Part shown: positions 41,225 through 49,529 of the stretch, piece by piece
Position numbering within the stretch: position 1 is the first letter of the stretch
Layout: the number at the start of each line of letters is the position of its first letter
Assembly (NCBI RefSeq): GCF_036226885.1
Contig: NZ_CP109027.1
Location: 4,588,001 to 4,652,000, forward strand
Length of the DNA: 64,000 bases
DNA from: Streptomyces sp. NBC_00663
GTDB lineage: Bacteria; Actinomycetota; Actinomycetes; Streptomycetales; Streptomycetaceae
Reading direction: 5' to 3'
Notes under the pieces: generated by a model
What the model was told of the DNA's origin: nothing
The model's database searches: none
Seen by the model: the letters and a program-made list of their open reading frames with translations, nothing else
Translations under genes and position numbers: made by a program

Positions 41225-42457
41225 ATGAACGACATCAACGCCCGGCACGACCACCGCCGACTCGGCCGTGAGCTCGGCCTGTTCGACACCGACCCGCTGA
41301 TGGGCGCCGGGCTCCCGTACTGGCTGCCGGACGGGGCCGTCGTACGGCACACCCTGGAGGAGTACGTACGGGAGGCCGAGCGGGAAGCGGGGTACCGGCA
41401 CGTGTACTCACCCGTGCTCGGGAAACGGGAGCTGTACGAGATCTCGGGGCACTGGTCGCACTACAGCGAGGACATGTTCCCGCCCATGAGGCTGGGTGGC
41501 GAGGAGGTCGTGCTGCGGCCCAGCCTCTGCCCGCACCACGCCCTCATCTACCGGTCGCGATCCCACTCGTACCGCGAACTGCCGCTTCGCATCGCCGAGT
41601 TGGGCGGCATGTACCGCTCCGAGCTGTCCGGTGTGCTCGGCGGCCTCACCCGCGTCCGCGCCATCCAGCTCAACGACGCCCATGTCTTCTGCACCCTGGA
41701 CCAGGCCGTCGAGGAGGCCCGCGCCGCCCTCGCCCTGATCCGCCGCGCCTACGCCGATCTCGGCATCCGCGCCGCCAAGTACCGGCTGTCCCTGCCGGGG
41801 GAGGGCGAGAAGTACGTGGCCGACCCGGAGCTGTGGCGGCGGGCCACCGCACTTCTCGAAGAGGTGCTGGAGGGGGTGGAGTACGAGGCCGTGGCGGGCG
41901 AGGCCGCCTTCTACGGGCCGAAGATCGACGTACAGATCGTCGACCCCGCCGGACGCGAGTCCACCCTCTCCACCGTCCAGATCGACTTCCACCAGCCCGA
42001 ACGCTTCGACCTGCACTACATCGGCCCCGACGGCGCGAAGCACCGCCCGGTCATGGTGCACCGCAGCGTCATCGGCAGCGTGGAGCGTGCCGTCGCGCAT
42101 CTCGTCGAGGAGCACGGCGGGGCGTTCCCGGTGTGGCTCGCGCCGGTGCAGCTGGTCGTGCTGCCGGTGGCGCGGGAGCAGTACGAGCAGGCGGAGAACG
42201 TCGTACGCCGGGCTCTCGACCTCGGGCTGCGGGCCGAGGTCGCCGGCCCCGAGCACGGCACCCTCGGCGCCCGCATCCGGGAGGCGCGGCTGGTGCCGTA
42301 CGTCGCGGTGGTCGGGGCGCGGGAGGCCGACGGCGATCTGGCCGCCGTACGGCTCAGGGACGGGCGGCGGCCCGGGGCCGTGCCGGTGGCGGAACTCCTC
42401 GCGCAGGCCGGGGCCGTCGCCCGGGCTCGTGGCGCCGAACTGTGGGCCGCCGAGTAG
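41225..42457 (+). CDS. Compact threonyl-tRNA synthetase paralogue, no editing domain
   Basis: 410 residues from ATG 41225 with GGAGGAG upstream. It holds only the class II catalytic core and anticodon-binding domain; the TGS and editing (N1/N2) domains of the usual 640-residue ThrRS are absent. The active-site zinc ligands are kept: Cys102 in RPSLCPHH, His153 in DAHVF and His279 in VMVHRSVIGSVER. Motif 2 is RSELSGVLGGLTRVR. It should charge Thr-tRNA but could not correct Ser mischarging. Second ThrRS genes are known as self-resistance or stress copies, for example against borrelidin or obafluorin; here the Thr leader peptide suggests induction by low charged Thr-tRNA. Its 3' end lies inside a tandem duplication. 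Confidence 0.9.
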   Translation: MNDINARHDHRRLGRELGLFDTDPLMGAGLPYWLPDGAVVRHTLEEYVREAEREAGYRHVYSPVLGKRELYEISGHWSHYSEDMFPPMRLGGEEVVLRPSLCPHHALIYRSRSHSYRELPLRIAELGGMYRSELSGVLGGLTRVRAIQLNDAHVFCTLDQAVEEARAALALIRRAYADLGIRAAKYRLSLPGEGEKYVADPELWRRATALLEEVLEGVEYEAVAGEAAFYGPKIDVQIVDPAGRESTLSTVQIDFHQPERFDLHYIGPDGAKHRPVMVHRSVIGSVERAVAHLVEEHGGAFPVWLAPVQLVVLPVAREQYEQAENVVRRALDLGLRAEVAGPEHGTLGARIREARLVPYVAVVGAREADGDLAAVRLRDGRRPGAVPVAELLAQAGAVARARGAELWAAE

Positions 42458-42779
42458 GGCTCACCGGGCAGACGGGCCTGCGACGCCGGGATGATCCGCC
42501 GGGCAGGCCCTAAGGTCGGTGACACGACGGAAGGAGTCCCCGTGACCGCCCAGCCCATCCCCGTGATCAGGGACGGGCGGCGGCCCGGGGCCGTGCCGGT
42601 GGCGGAACTCCTCGCGCGGGCCGGGGCCGTCGCCCGGGCTCGTGGCGCCGAACTGTGGGCCGCCGAGTAGGGCCCACCGGGCAGACGGGCCCGCGACGCC
42701 GGGATGATCCGCCGGGCAGGCCCTAAGGTCGGTGACACGACGGAAGGAGTCCCCGTGACCGCCCAGCCCATCCCCGTGA
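42354..42779 (+). repeat. 213-bp tandem duplication over a gene junction
   Basis: Bases 42354-42566 recur at 42567-42779 with only a few single-base differences. The unit covers the last 34 codons of the ThrRS paralogue, the spacer, ribosome site and first codons of the nucleoside hydrolase. It is a multiple of 3, so copy 1's GTG (42542) reads in frame into copy 2's ThrRS tail, giving a 42-residue chimeric ORF ending at 42670. The genuine hydrolase start is in copy 2 (42755). Confidence 0.95.
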
Positions 42780-43717
42780 TCATCGACTGCGACACCGGGG
42801 TCGACGACGCGCTCGCCCTGCTGTTCGCCGTGCGCCACCCGGGTCTCGACGTGCGCGCGATCACCTGCGTGGCCGGGAACACCGACGTGGACGGGGTCGT
42901 CCGCAACACGCTGACCGTGCTGGAGACGGCCGGGGCCGGGGACATCCCGGTCGCGCGGGGCGCCGAGCGGCCGTTGATCGAGCCGGTGCGCACGGCCTCG
43001 CATGTGCACGGGCAGGACGGCATGGGCGACCTCGGCCTGCCCGCGCCGACCCGGCGCCCGGTCGACATCGACGCTGTCGCCCTGCTGCGGCGGGAGATCC
43101 TCGCCTCGCCACGGCCGGTGACCCTGATCCCCACCGCCCCGCTGACGAACATCGCGCTGCTGCTGCGGACCCACCCCGAGGTGACCCGCAACATCGAACG
43201 GATCGTGTTCATGGGCGGCGCGGTGGAGGTCGGCAACGCGACGCCGGTCGCCGAGTTCAACGTCTGGCACGACCCGGAGGCCGCCGCGATCCTGCTCACC
43301 GCCGGGGTGCCGATCACCATGTACGGCCTGGACGTCTTCCGGCAGGTCGTCGTGCCCGCCGCGGACGTCCAGCGGCTGCGCGGCAGTTCCGACCCCCGGC
43401 TGCGGCTGGCCGGCGAGCTGCTCGCCCACCGCGACCCGGCCACGTCCGGCGATCCCACGCCGACGGGCGGCCTCGGGGACGCGGGGGCGGTCTGCGCGGT
43501 CGCCGACCCCGGCGGCATCACCACCAGCCTCCTGCCCGTCGAGGTCTCCCTCGCCCCCGGCCCGACCCGCGGCCAGACCATCGTCGACCGCCGGCCGCGG
43601 CCCGGGGAGGCGGAGATCCACGAGGGCGAACGCCGACTGCCCAGGGTGGACGTCGCGTTGGAGGTCGACGTGGAGCGGTACGTGAAGCTGTGGCTGTCGG
43701 CGGTGGAGGGCGACTGA
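42755..43717 (+). CDS. Inosine-uridine preferring nucleoside hydrolase
   Basis: 320 residues from GTG 42755 with AAGGAG upstream. It has the calcium-binding cluster DCDTGVDDA at residues 11-19, VHGQDGMGDLGLP, IVFMGGAVEVGN and NVWHDPEAA near the C-terminal third, all family hallmarks. The enzyme hydrolyses ribonucleosides to base and ribose for salvage. Its 5' region is duplicated upstream, so the copy at 42542 is a decoy start that runs into the ThrRS tail. Expression may be affected by the doubled ribosome site. Confidence 0.92.
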   Translation: MTAQPIPVIIDCDTGVDDALALLFAVRHPGLDVRAITCVAGNTDVDGVVRNTLTVLETAGAGDIPVARGAERPLIEPVRTASHVHGQDGMGDLGLPAPTRRPVDIDAVALLRREILASPRPVTLIPTAPLTNIALLLRTHPEVTRNIERIVFMGGAVEVGNATPVAEFNVWHDPEAAAILLTAGVPITMYGLDVFRQVVVPAADVQRLRGSSDPRLRLAGELLAHRDPATSGDPTPTGGLGDAGAVCAVADPGGITTSLLPVEVSLAPGPTRGQTIVDRRPRPGEAEIHEGERRLPRVDVALEVDVERYVKLWLSAVEGD

Positions 43718-43827
43718 GCGCAGGCCGACAGCGAGATCCGCCGGAGAACGACTCCGGGGTGGGAGGCGCGTAACCCATACAGCCCGGACCAGTGGTGCCC
43801 TCCCACCCGCGATGCTCCCGTTGAGGC

Positions 43828-44601
43828 ATGACCCGCCGCGCCCTCCTCGCCGTCGCCCTCGTCCTCCCCCTCACCACCACCGCCTGCTCGGCCATCACGA
43901 CGGAGAAGGCCGCCCCGGCCACCTCCTCCGCCACCCCCTCCGGCTCCCCCACCAGGACCACCGCACCCCCCACCCCCGCGTCCGCGCCCGCCCTCACCCC
44001 CGCGCAGGCGCAGGCCGCGCTCATCACCGACATGGATCTGGGGGAGCCCTGGGCCCCCACCGAAGGCGCCGCGACCTGGCGGGACGGGCTGCTCAAGGCC
44101 ACCACCAAGAAGCCCGACTGCCAGAAGCTGCTCGACGCCCTCTACTCCGAGCGGCTCTTCGGCGCGGGCGCCCATGTACGGGCCGCGACCGGGCTCGACG
44201 ACACCTGGAACGACGCCCAGCTGCACCACCAGGTCGTCGCCGTACGGCCCGCCGACGCCGACCGGACGCTGGCCTGGCTGAGGACGCTGCCCAAGAAGTG
44301 CGGCACGTTCACCGCGAGGACCGGCACCGGCGTCGTGCAGAACGCGGCCGTCGCCGACGAACGGCTGCCGGGGATCGGGGACGCCCGGCAGGCGCTGCGG
44401 ACCACGCTGACCAGCGTGAACGCGGACGGCGAGGAGACCACGCTCACCCTCGACGTGGCCGCCGTACGCATCGGCGACGACGCGCTGCTGCTCACCGACG
44501 GCGGCCTCGGCGACGTCTACGCCGAGGTCACCCAGGCGGTCGCCGAACTCGCCGCCAAGCGCCTGACGGACGTACGCAAGCAGGCCCGCGTGGAGGTGTG
44601 A
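43828..44601 (+). CDS. Lipoprotein, unknown function
   Basis: 257 residues. The signal and lipobox LTTTAC (Cys20) are followed by a Thr/Pro/Ser-rich linker to about residue 60 and a domain with ALTPAQAQAALITDMDLGEPW, CQKLLDALYS and two cysteines. The pattern resembles sensor-like or PknH-like extracellular domains of actinobacterial lipoproteins, but I do not recognise a specific family. It should be attached to the outside of the membrane. Confidence 0.75.
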   Translation: MTRRALLAVALVLPLTTTACSAITTEKAAPATSSATPSGSPTRTTAPPTPASAPALTPAQAQAALITDMDLGEPWAPTEGAATWRDGLLKATTKKPDCQKLLDALYSERLFGAGAHVRAATGLDDTWNDAQLHHQVVAVRPADADRTLAWLRTLPKKCGTFTARTGTGVVQNAAVADERLPGIGDARQALRTTLTSVNADGEETTLTLDVAAVRIGDDALLLTDGGLGDVYAEVTQAVAELAAKRLTDVRKQARVEV

Positions 44602-44640
44602 ACCGGCGGACGCGCGGCGGGGCGGCGCTCCCCGCGCCGG

Positions 44641-45453
44641 TCAGTTGCCGTCGAACCTCGTCCTGCGCGAGATCACGTCGCGCGCCACCTCCAGGGCGGT
44701 GCGGTTGTGTGCGAAGGCGTGCGCGCGCAGCCGGGCCAGCGCCTCGTCGGTGCTCACCCGCCGCTGCGCCATGATCATGCCGACGGCCTGGTAGACGTCG
44801 TCGTAGTCCGTGGCCAGACCGCTCAGCCAGCGTTCGTCCCCGTCGGGTCCGGCCTCCTCGCCTCGCGGCAGCGTCACGAGGGCCACCGTCATCACGCCGG
44901 CGACGATCTGCGCGGTCCGCAGATCGCGGTCGCCGAGTGCTCCGGGGGTGTCACGGTAGAGGTCCAGGGTGCCGACGCACACGGCGTCGTTGCCGAGCGG
45001 GAACGAGTAGACCGCCCGCACTCCGGCCGCCGTCGCCTGCTGGGCGAAGACCGGCCAGCGCAGCACGTCCCGGCCGGCGGTGAGGTCGGCGGCCAGCACC
45101 GGGGCACGGCTCCGGAAGGCGTGGAAGCAGGGTCCGTCACCGAGGGTCGCCTGCACCGCCGCGAGGTGGGACGCCTGTTCACTGCTCGCGCTCAGACCGA
45201 CGGGCATGCCGTTGGAGCGCAGGGACACACTGGCGCCGATGACCGGGAGCAGCCTGACGGCGACGACGCACAGCCGCTGGGGGATCTCACCGGGCGCCGT
45301 GCCGCGCACCTCCTCGGCGATCACCTCGGCGGCGCGCGCACGATCCCGTTCCCGCTCCTCCCGTCCCGGGTCCTGCCCGGACAGCCTGGAGCCGCCTGCG
45401 GACGGGCCGGGGTCGTCGCCGGGGGCGCCGGAGCCGTCGTTCCTGGGTCGCAC
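44641..45453 (-). CDS. GAF-ANTAR domain regulator
   Basis: 270 residues from GTG 45453, chosen because GGAGG lies 8 bp upstream; a longer start at 45528 is possible. A GAF domain (about 50-185, LCVVAVRLLPVIGASVSL and GVRAVYSFPLGNDAVCVG) is followed by an ANTAR RNA-binding helix bundle (DVYQAVGMIMAQRRVSTDEA, AFAHNRTALEVARDVI). Such proteins sense a small molecule or redox state and bind nascent RNA hairpins to prevent termination. RNA targets cannot be assigned here. Confidence 0.9.
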   Translation of the reverse strand: MRPRNDGSGAPGDDPGPSAGGSRLSGQDPGREERERDRARAAEVIAEEVRGTAPGEIPQRLCVVAVRLLPVIGASVSLRSNGMPVGLSASSEQASHLAAVQATLGDGPCFHAFRSRAPVLAADLTAGRDVLRWPVFAQQATAAGVRAVYSFPLGNDAVCVGTLDLYRDTPGALGDRDLRTAQIVAGVMTVALVTLPRGEEAGPDGDERWLSGLATDYDDVYQAVGMIMAQRRVSTDEALARLRAHAFAHNRTALEVARDVISRRTRFDGN

Positions 45454-46017
45454 GGCCACCGCCTCCTTCGTCCGGCGCGACCATGGTCGTCCGTGAGCTC
45501 CCGGAGCGGACTCACCCGGAGCGGGCATCCGCGCTCATGGCGGTCCGTCTCCCGGGGCGCAGCCCGACTACCCCTCGTCCGAGGCGGGAAACCTGGGCGG
45601 GAACCCCTCCCGCCGCCCCGAACGGCGGCCACCGGCCGGGCATCGGTCATCGCGGCGTCCTGGAACCGGCACTCACGAAAGGGGCTTCACACGACGGGGT
45701 CGGGTCGCTACCGTCGGTCGTGGTGAGTCAGGAAGCGGCCGCCCACGAGGTCCATCCCGTGCCGGAGCCGCTCATGCGCCTGTCCGCGCCACTTCCGCAC
45801 CTCCCCTACCGGGGCGGCCCTTCGCCGCCGGAACCGTAGAACGAGACCCGACAGACCCGACAGGCCTGTCCCCGTGCCCGCGACGCCGACCGGGGCGTCT
45901 CCCGCCGCTCCGCGCGGGACCGGGGATGTCGGGCGGGGACCGCGCAGGGGAGCCGCGCGTCCTCGCAAGGGGCGGCCACCCCCGCCACCGGGACGGTGGC
46001 CGCCCCTCACCTCACCG
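45454..46017. other. 564-bp gap, terminator at right end
   Basis: No convincing gene. Short open frames on both strands lack ribosome sites and family features. A perfect 13-bp hairpin (45968-45980 with 45995-46007, 14-base loop) near the right end terminates the minus-strand YcgQ-like gene ending at 46018. The left part should hold the promoter of the GAF-ANTAR gene. Confidence 0.7.
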
Positions 46018-46797
46018 CTATCTCTTCTCGTACGGGTCCGCCGGCTCCCTCACGCGGACGACCGTCGCGGCGTCCAGCACCGGCGGCCACGCCGAGTCGG
46101 TGCCCAGCGTGCCCTTCGGGTGCCAGGTGCCGGTGACGGTGACCCAGGTGTCCGCGGGCAGCGCGTCGGCGCCTCGGATCTCGGCCTTGCTGGTGGTGGC
46201 GTCGGCGGCGCAGCAGGAGACGAGGAGCCGGGTGACGTACCAGGTGCCGTCGTCGCCGTGGGTGACGAACCCGGTCAGCCGCACCGTGCGGCCCTTCAGC
46301 GACCGCCCGCTGTCATAGATCGCCCGCGAAGCGAACTCGCCCACGGTCAGCTCCACCGGGTCCCCCGCGGGCAGCGCCGGGAAGGTCCCGACCCCCTGCG
46401 CGGCCCGCTGCGCGGCCTCGCGTTCGGCGCTGTAGGAGCCGAGGGCGGGCGGCGGGAAGAGAAGCAGGGCGAGCGCGGGGAGGGCGAGCAGCCACGCGGT
46501 ACGGGGGCCGCGGTGCCCGTGCCCTTCCTCGCCCCCGTGTTCTTCTTCGCCCCCATGCCCTTCTTCGCCCCCATGCCCTTCTTCGTCCCCGTGTCCTTCT
46601 TCGCCCCCGTGCCCGGTTCGTCGTACGACGGCTGTCGCGACGCCCAGCAGGACCAGCGCCGCCCCGGAGACCACCAGGTACGGCCGCAGCCCCGCCTGCA
46701 CATACCGCAGGTACAGCTCGCTGAACGCCGAGATCCGCAGGATCGCCGCCCCGACCAGGACCAGCAGCAGCGCGGGACCGTACCGCCCTCGCCTCAC
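46018..46797 (-). CDS. YcgQ/DUF1980-like membrane protein with His/Glu linker
   Basis: 259 residues from GTG 46797, which overlaps the permease stop (GTGA). It has two N-terminal transmembrane helices, then a low-complexity linker of repeated GHGGEE units (about residues 63-95), a third helix (WLLALPALALLLFPPPALGS) and an extracytoplasmic DUF1980 domain containing VSCCAADAT and VTVTGTWHP. It belongs to the TIGR03943/YcgQ group, almost always paired with a YcgR permease, as here. The His/Glu repeats and vicinal cysteines suggest metal binding. Substrate unknown. Confidence 0.85.
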   Translation of the reverse strand: MRRGRYGPALLLVLVGAAILRISAFSELYLRYVQAGLRPYLVVSGAALVLLGVATAVVRRTGHGGEEGHGDEEGHGGEEGHGGEEEHGGEEGHGHRGPRTAWLLALPALALLLFPPPALGSYSAEREAAQRAAQGVGTFPALPAGDPVELTVGEFASRAIYDSGRSLKGRTVRLTGFVTHGDDGTWYVTRLLVSCCAADATTSKAEIRGADALPADTWVTVTGTWHPKGTLGTDSAWPPVLDAATVVRVREPADPYEKR

Positions 46798-47795
46798 GCC
46801 AGCCACCACCCCACGAGCACGCTGCTCACGACGGCGACCACCCAGGTCACCGCGGAGAACCTGACCGCGAAGGCCCGCCCGAACGTGCCCGCCTGCAAGG
46901 CGATCAGCTTCAGGTCGACCATCGGGCCCACCACCATGAACGCGAGGCGCGCGGTCGGCGAGAAGCCGCTCAGCGAGGCCGCCACGAAGGCGTCCGCCTC
47001 GCTGCACACGCACAGGACGACCGCGAGAACGGCCAGCAGCAGCACCGACAGCCAGGCCGAGCCGGTGAACAGGTCGAGCACGGACCTCGGTACGGCGATG
47101 TTGAAGGTCGCCGCGGCTCCCGCGCCGAGCACGAGGAAACCGCCGGCGTGCAGGAAGTCGTGCCGCAACCCGGCGCCGAAGGCGCGCACGCCCTTGCCCG
47201 AGTGGGCGGCGGCCTTGGGCAGCCGCAGCCACTCCTCCCGCCCGAACCTGGCCCACAGCCAGCCCATCACCACGGCCGTCGCGAGCGAGGCGACGAGCCG
47301 GCCGAGGACCATCTCGGGCTGGGCGGGGAAGGCGAGGGAGGTGGCGACGAGCACCACGGGGTTGACGGCGGGCGCGGAGAGCAGGAAGGCGAGGGCGGCG
47401 GCCGGGGCGACCCCGCGGCGCATCAGGCTCCCCGCCACCGGCACGGACGCGCACTCGCACCCCGGCAGCACGACCCCCGCCGCGCCCGCGACCGGTACGG
47501 CGAGGGCCTGGTTGCGGGGCAGCAGCCGGGTGAACACCCGCTCCGGCACGAACGCCCCGATGGCCGCGGAGACGACCGTGCCCAGCAGCAGGAACGGCAC
47601 CCCCTGCACGGTGATCGCGGTGAACACCGTCCACCAGGCGGCGACGGGCGGGGTGTAGAGGTCCAGGGCGAGGGTCGGGCCGAGGACGGAGGCGACGGTC
47701 GCGACGGCGATGAGCGCGGCCCCGCCGAGGACGGCGTACACGAGCGCCCGTACGGCCATCCGCAGCCCGTCGGCCACCGTCCTCTGGTTCTCCAC
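46794..47795 (-). CDS. YcgR/DUF318-type permease
   Basis: 333 residues from GTG 47795. Eight or more membrane helices, with the family signatures GVVLPGCECASVPVAGSLMRRG and LLSAPAVNPVVLVATSLAF in the first half and a repeated CVCSEADAFVAASL and VVGPMVDLKLIALQ in the second (PF03773). The cysteine-containing GCECAS and CVCSE motifs may form a metal or thiol site. Some members (ArsP) export organoarsenicals, while others are linked to metal traffic. It is coupled to the YcgQ-like gene. Confidence 0.87.
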   Translation of the reverse strand: MENQRTVADGLRMAVRALVYAVLGGAALIAVATVASVLGPTLALDLYTPPVAAWWTVFTAITVQGVPFLLLGTVVSAAIGAFVPERVFTRLLPRNQALAVPVAGAAGVVLPGCECASVPVAGSLMRRGVAPAAALAFLLSAPAVNPVVLVATSLAFPAQPEMVLGRLVASLATAVVMGWLWARFGREEWLRLPKAAAHSGKGVRAFGAGLRHDFLHAGGFLVLGAGAAATFNIAVPRSVLDLFTGSAWLSVLLLAVLAVVLCVCSEADAFVAASLSGFSPTARLAFMVVGPMVDLKLIALQAGTFGRAFAVRFSAVTWVVAVVSSVLVGWWLA

Positions 47796-47856
47796 ACCCG
47801 CCCTCTCGTCCTCCGCGCAGGCTAACCGGTGGGTCCTGTGCGGGGGATCGGGACGG

Positions 47857-49200
47857 TCATAGAGGAGGCTGTGCGGGCGCCGGACCCAGGGTCGTGGTGC
47901 CCGGGGCGGTGCGGTGGCCGAGGCCGGTGCGGTAGGCGTCCAGGGCCGCTTCCACCCTCCCCTCGCGGCGGAGCAGGTCGCCCAGCAGGCGGCACAGGTC
48001 GGCCAGGTCGCCGGCGGCGCCCGCGCGTTCCAGCAGGCTCAGGGCGCGGACGTAGTGCTCCTCGGCGGTCTCCGGGTCGCGGGCGTCCTCGGCGATGATG
48101 CCGAGGAGTCGGTGCGCGGCGGCGGAGTGGACGGCGCCGCGTTCCGAGGACAGGTCGCCGAGGACGTCGTGGAGGAGGGCCGCGGCCTCGTCGGACTTGC
48201 CGCGGCGGTGCAGTACGTCGGCGAGCTCGACGGCGGCCTGGCTGGAGTAGAGGGCGGCGCGCTTGGCGGACAGCATGGTGAGCGCCTGTCTCAACTCGCT
48301 CTCCGCCCGCTCCAGTTCACCGTTCTGGGCGCAGACGTATCCGCGCATCCAGTGGCAGTTGGCCAGTTCCGTGCGGAGTTGGAGGCCGCGGTAGAGCTCG
48401 GCGGCCTTGGCGAGGGAGGCGTCGGCCTCGGCGACGCGGCCCTCGGCGATGAGGGTGCGGGCGACCGAGCGGTGCATCCGGGCGACCAGCGCCGGGTCGC
48501 CGGCCTGCGGGGCGAGGGCGAGGGCGAGTTCGGCGGCCTGGGCGGCGCGGGCGTGGGCGCCCATGTCCATGTACGGGCCGATGATGCTGGCGTACAGGAG
48601 CAGGAGCGCGTCGGGGTCGTGGAGTCCGCCGCGGTTGAGCTCGTCGAGGGTGGACTCCAGCAGGTAGACGGCGTACCGGAGTTCGCCGGCCAGGTAGTGC
48701 GCGAGGGCGCGGCCGCGCAGGGCGGGCACCCGGGCGGGCAGCGGGGCGTCGGCGAGGACCAGCTCGGCCCGCTCGAAGTACTGCCGCCCCTCAATGAGTT
48801 CACCGCTCTCCACGGCCGACTCGCCGAGCCCGATCAGGGCGTCGTACCGCGCCTCGGCGAGCTGGAGTTCCTCGGCCTCGGCGAGCAGCGCGGTGTAACT
48901 GCGGGCGGCTTCCTCGGTGTCGCCGGCGGCGAGGGTGCGCTGGGCCTCGATGAGCCGCAGCCGCAGATCGGTGACGAGGCGGGCGGGGCGGCCGGTGGCC
49001 AGCTCGTCGAAGGCGACGCCGAGCCGGTCGGCGAGATGGCGCAGGGCCTGGTCGGAGGGGCGCACCCGGCCCGACTCCAGGGTGGAGACGTAGGCGGCGG
49101 TGTAGGCAGGCTCGGCCAACTGGCGCTGGGTCAGCCCGCGTTCGACCCTGAGGTGCTGCACCCTGCGCCCGATGGTCTCCGGGTCGTCACGGTCGGACAT
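47857..49200 (-). CDS. XRE-family regulator with TPR array
   Basis: 447 residues. An N-terminal helix-turn-helix (LRVERGLTQRQLAEPAYTAAYVSTLESGR) is followed by about nine helical pairs of TPR type from residue 80 to the end (for example LIGLGESAVESGELIEGRQYFERA). This is the layout of RRNPP regulators (Rap/Rgg/NprR/PlcR/PrgX type) that bind secreted peptides, though similar proteins of unknown ligand are common in Streptomyces. A 54-residue secreted peptide gene lies divergently, and a palindrome sits between them, which fits a peptide-sensing pair. Peptide binding is inferred. Confidence 0.88.
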   Translation of the reverse strand: MSDRDDPETIGRRVQHLRVERGLTQRQLAEPAYTAAYVSTLESGRVRPSDQALRHLADRLGVAFDELATGRPARLVTDLRLRLIEAQRTLAAGDTEEAARSYTALLAEAEELQLAEARYDALIGLGESAVESGELIEGRQYFERAELVLADAPLPARVPALRGRALAHYLAGELRYAVYLLESTLDELNRGGLHDPDALLLLYASIIGPYMDMGAHARAAQAAELALALAPQAGDPALVARMHRSVARTLIAEGRVAEADASLAKAAELYRGLQLRTELANCHWMRGYVCAQNGELERAESELRQALTMLSAKRAALYSSQAAVELADVLHRRGKSDEAAALLHDVLGDLSSERGAVHSAAAHRLLGIIAEDARDPETAEEHYVRALSLLERAGAAGDLADLCRLLGDLLRREGRVEAALDAYRTGLGHRTAPGTTTLGPAPAQPPL

Positions 49201-49260
49201 GGGCCAACTCCCCCTGTGCCTCTTGCCGTTCGGCTCCGCCGGGCTCTAGGTTAAACGGCG

Positions 49261-49278
49261 TATTAAGCCTGCTTAATA
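49261..49278. promoter_or_regulatory. Perfect AT-rich palindrome between XRE-TPR and peptide genes
   Basis: TATTAAGCCTGCTTAATA: 8-bp arms and a 2-bp centre, 60 bp upstream of the regulator start and 67 bp upstream of the peptide start, in an AT-rich island (about 49250-49292) that stands out in a GC-rich genome. A likely operator for the XRE-TPR protein. Confidence 0.7.
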
Positions 49279-49345
49279 GGCAGTACGTAAATAGGCGGGG
49301 GAATGCCGTAACCGCTGTCGTCACCGTCGTCACTGCGAGGTCGTC

Positions 49346-49510
49346 GTGCTCGAACGCACCAGCACCACCGAGCGTTACGCAAGGGGCGTCATAGCCGCCG
49401 TGGTCGCCGTGGCGGCCCTGGTCCTGGCGGCGAACGCGGGGCCGGCCAGAGCGTCGGAGGACCACCGGGCCGACCAGGTCGGCCAGGTCCAGCAGCTTCA
49501 GCGGGGTTAG
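49346..49510 (+). CDS. Small secreted peptide (54 aa)
   Basis: From GTG 49346 with GCGAGG 5 bp upstream. N-terminal 16 residues are polar, then a hydrophobic core RGVIAAVVAVAALVLAANAG ends in an Ala-x-Ala signal peptidase site (PARA-SED). The predicted mature peptide has 18 residues, is rich in Gln and charged residues, and has no cysteine. It is divergent from an XRE-TPR regulator across a palindrome, as in peptide-pheromone loci. Alternatives are a spurious ORF or a secreted fragment of unrelated role; third-position G/C is high. Confidence 0.6.
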   Translation: MLERTSTTERYARGVIAAVVAVAALVLAANAGPARASEDHRADQVGQVQQLQRG

Positions 49511-49529
49511 GGCCTGTCCTGGCCGGCGG

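Noticed and set aside
42354..42779. Insertion sequence or attachment site
   Set aside because: No transposase or terminal inverted repeats; a simple tandem duplication of local sequence.
42016..44229. 737-residue minus-strand open frame
   Set aside because: Antisense to ThrRS, nucleoside hydrolase and lipoprotein genes, with Arg/Ser/Pro low complexity and its own internal repeat from the tandem duplication.
45483..46010. Small open frames in the gap before the YcgQ-like gene
   Set aside because: No ribosome site or family features, and the terminator occupies the right end.
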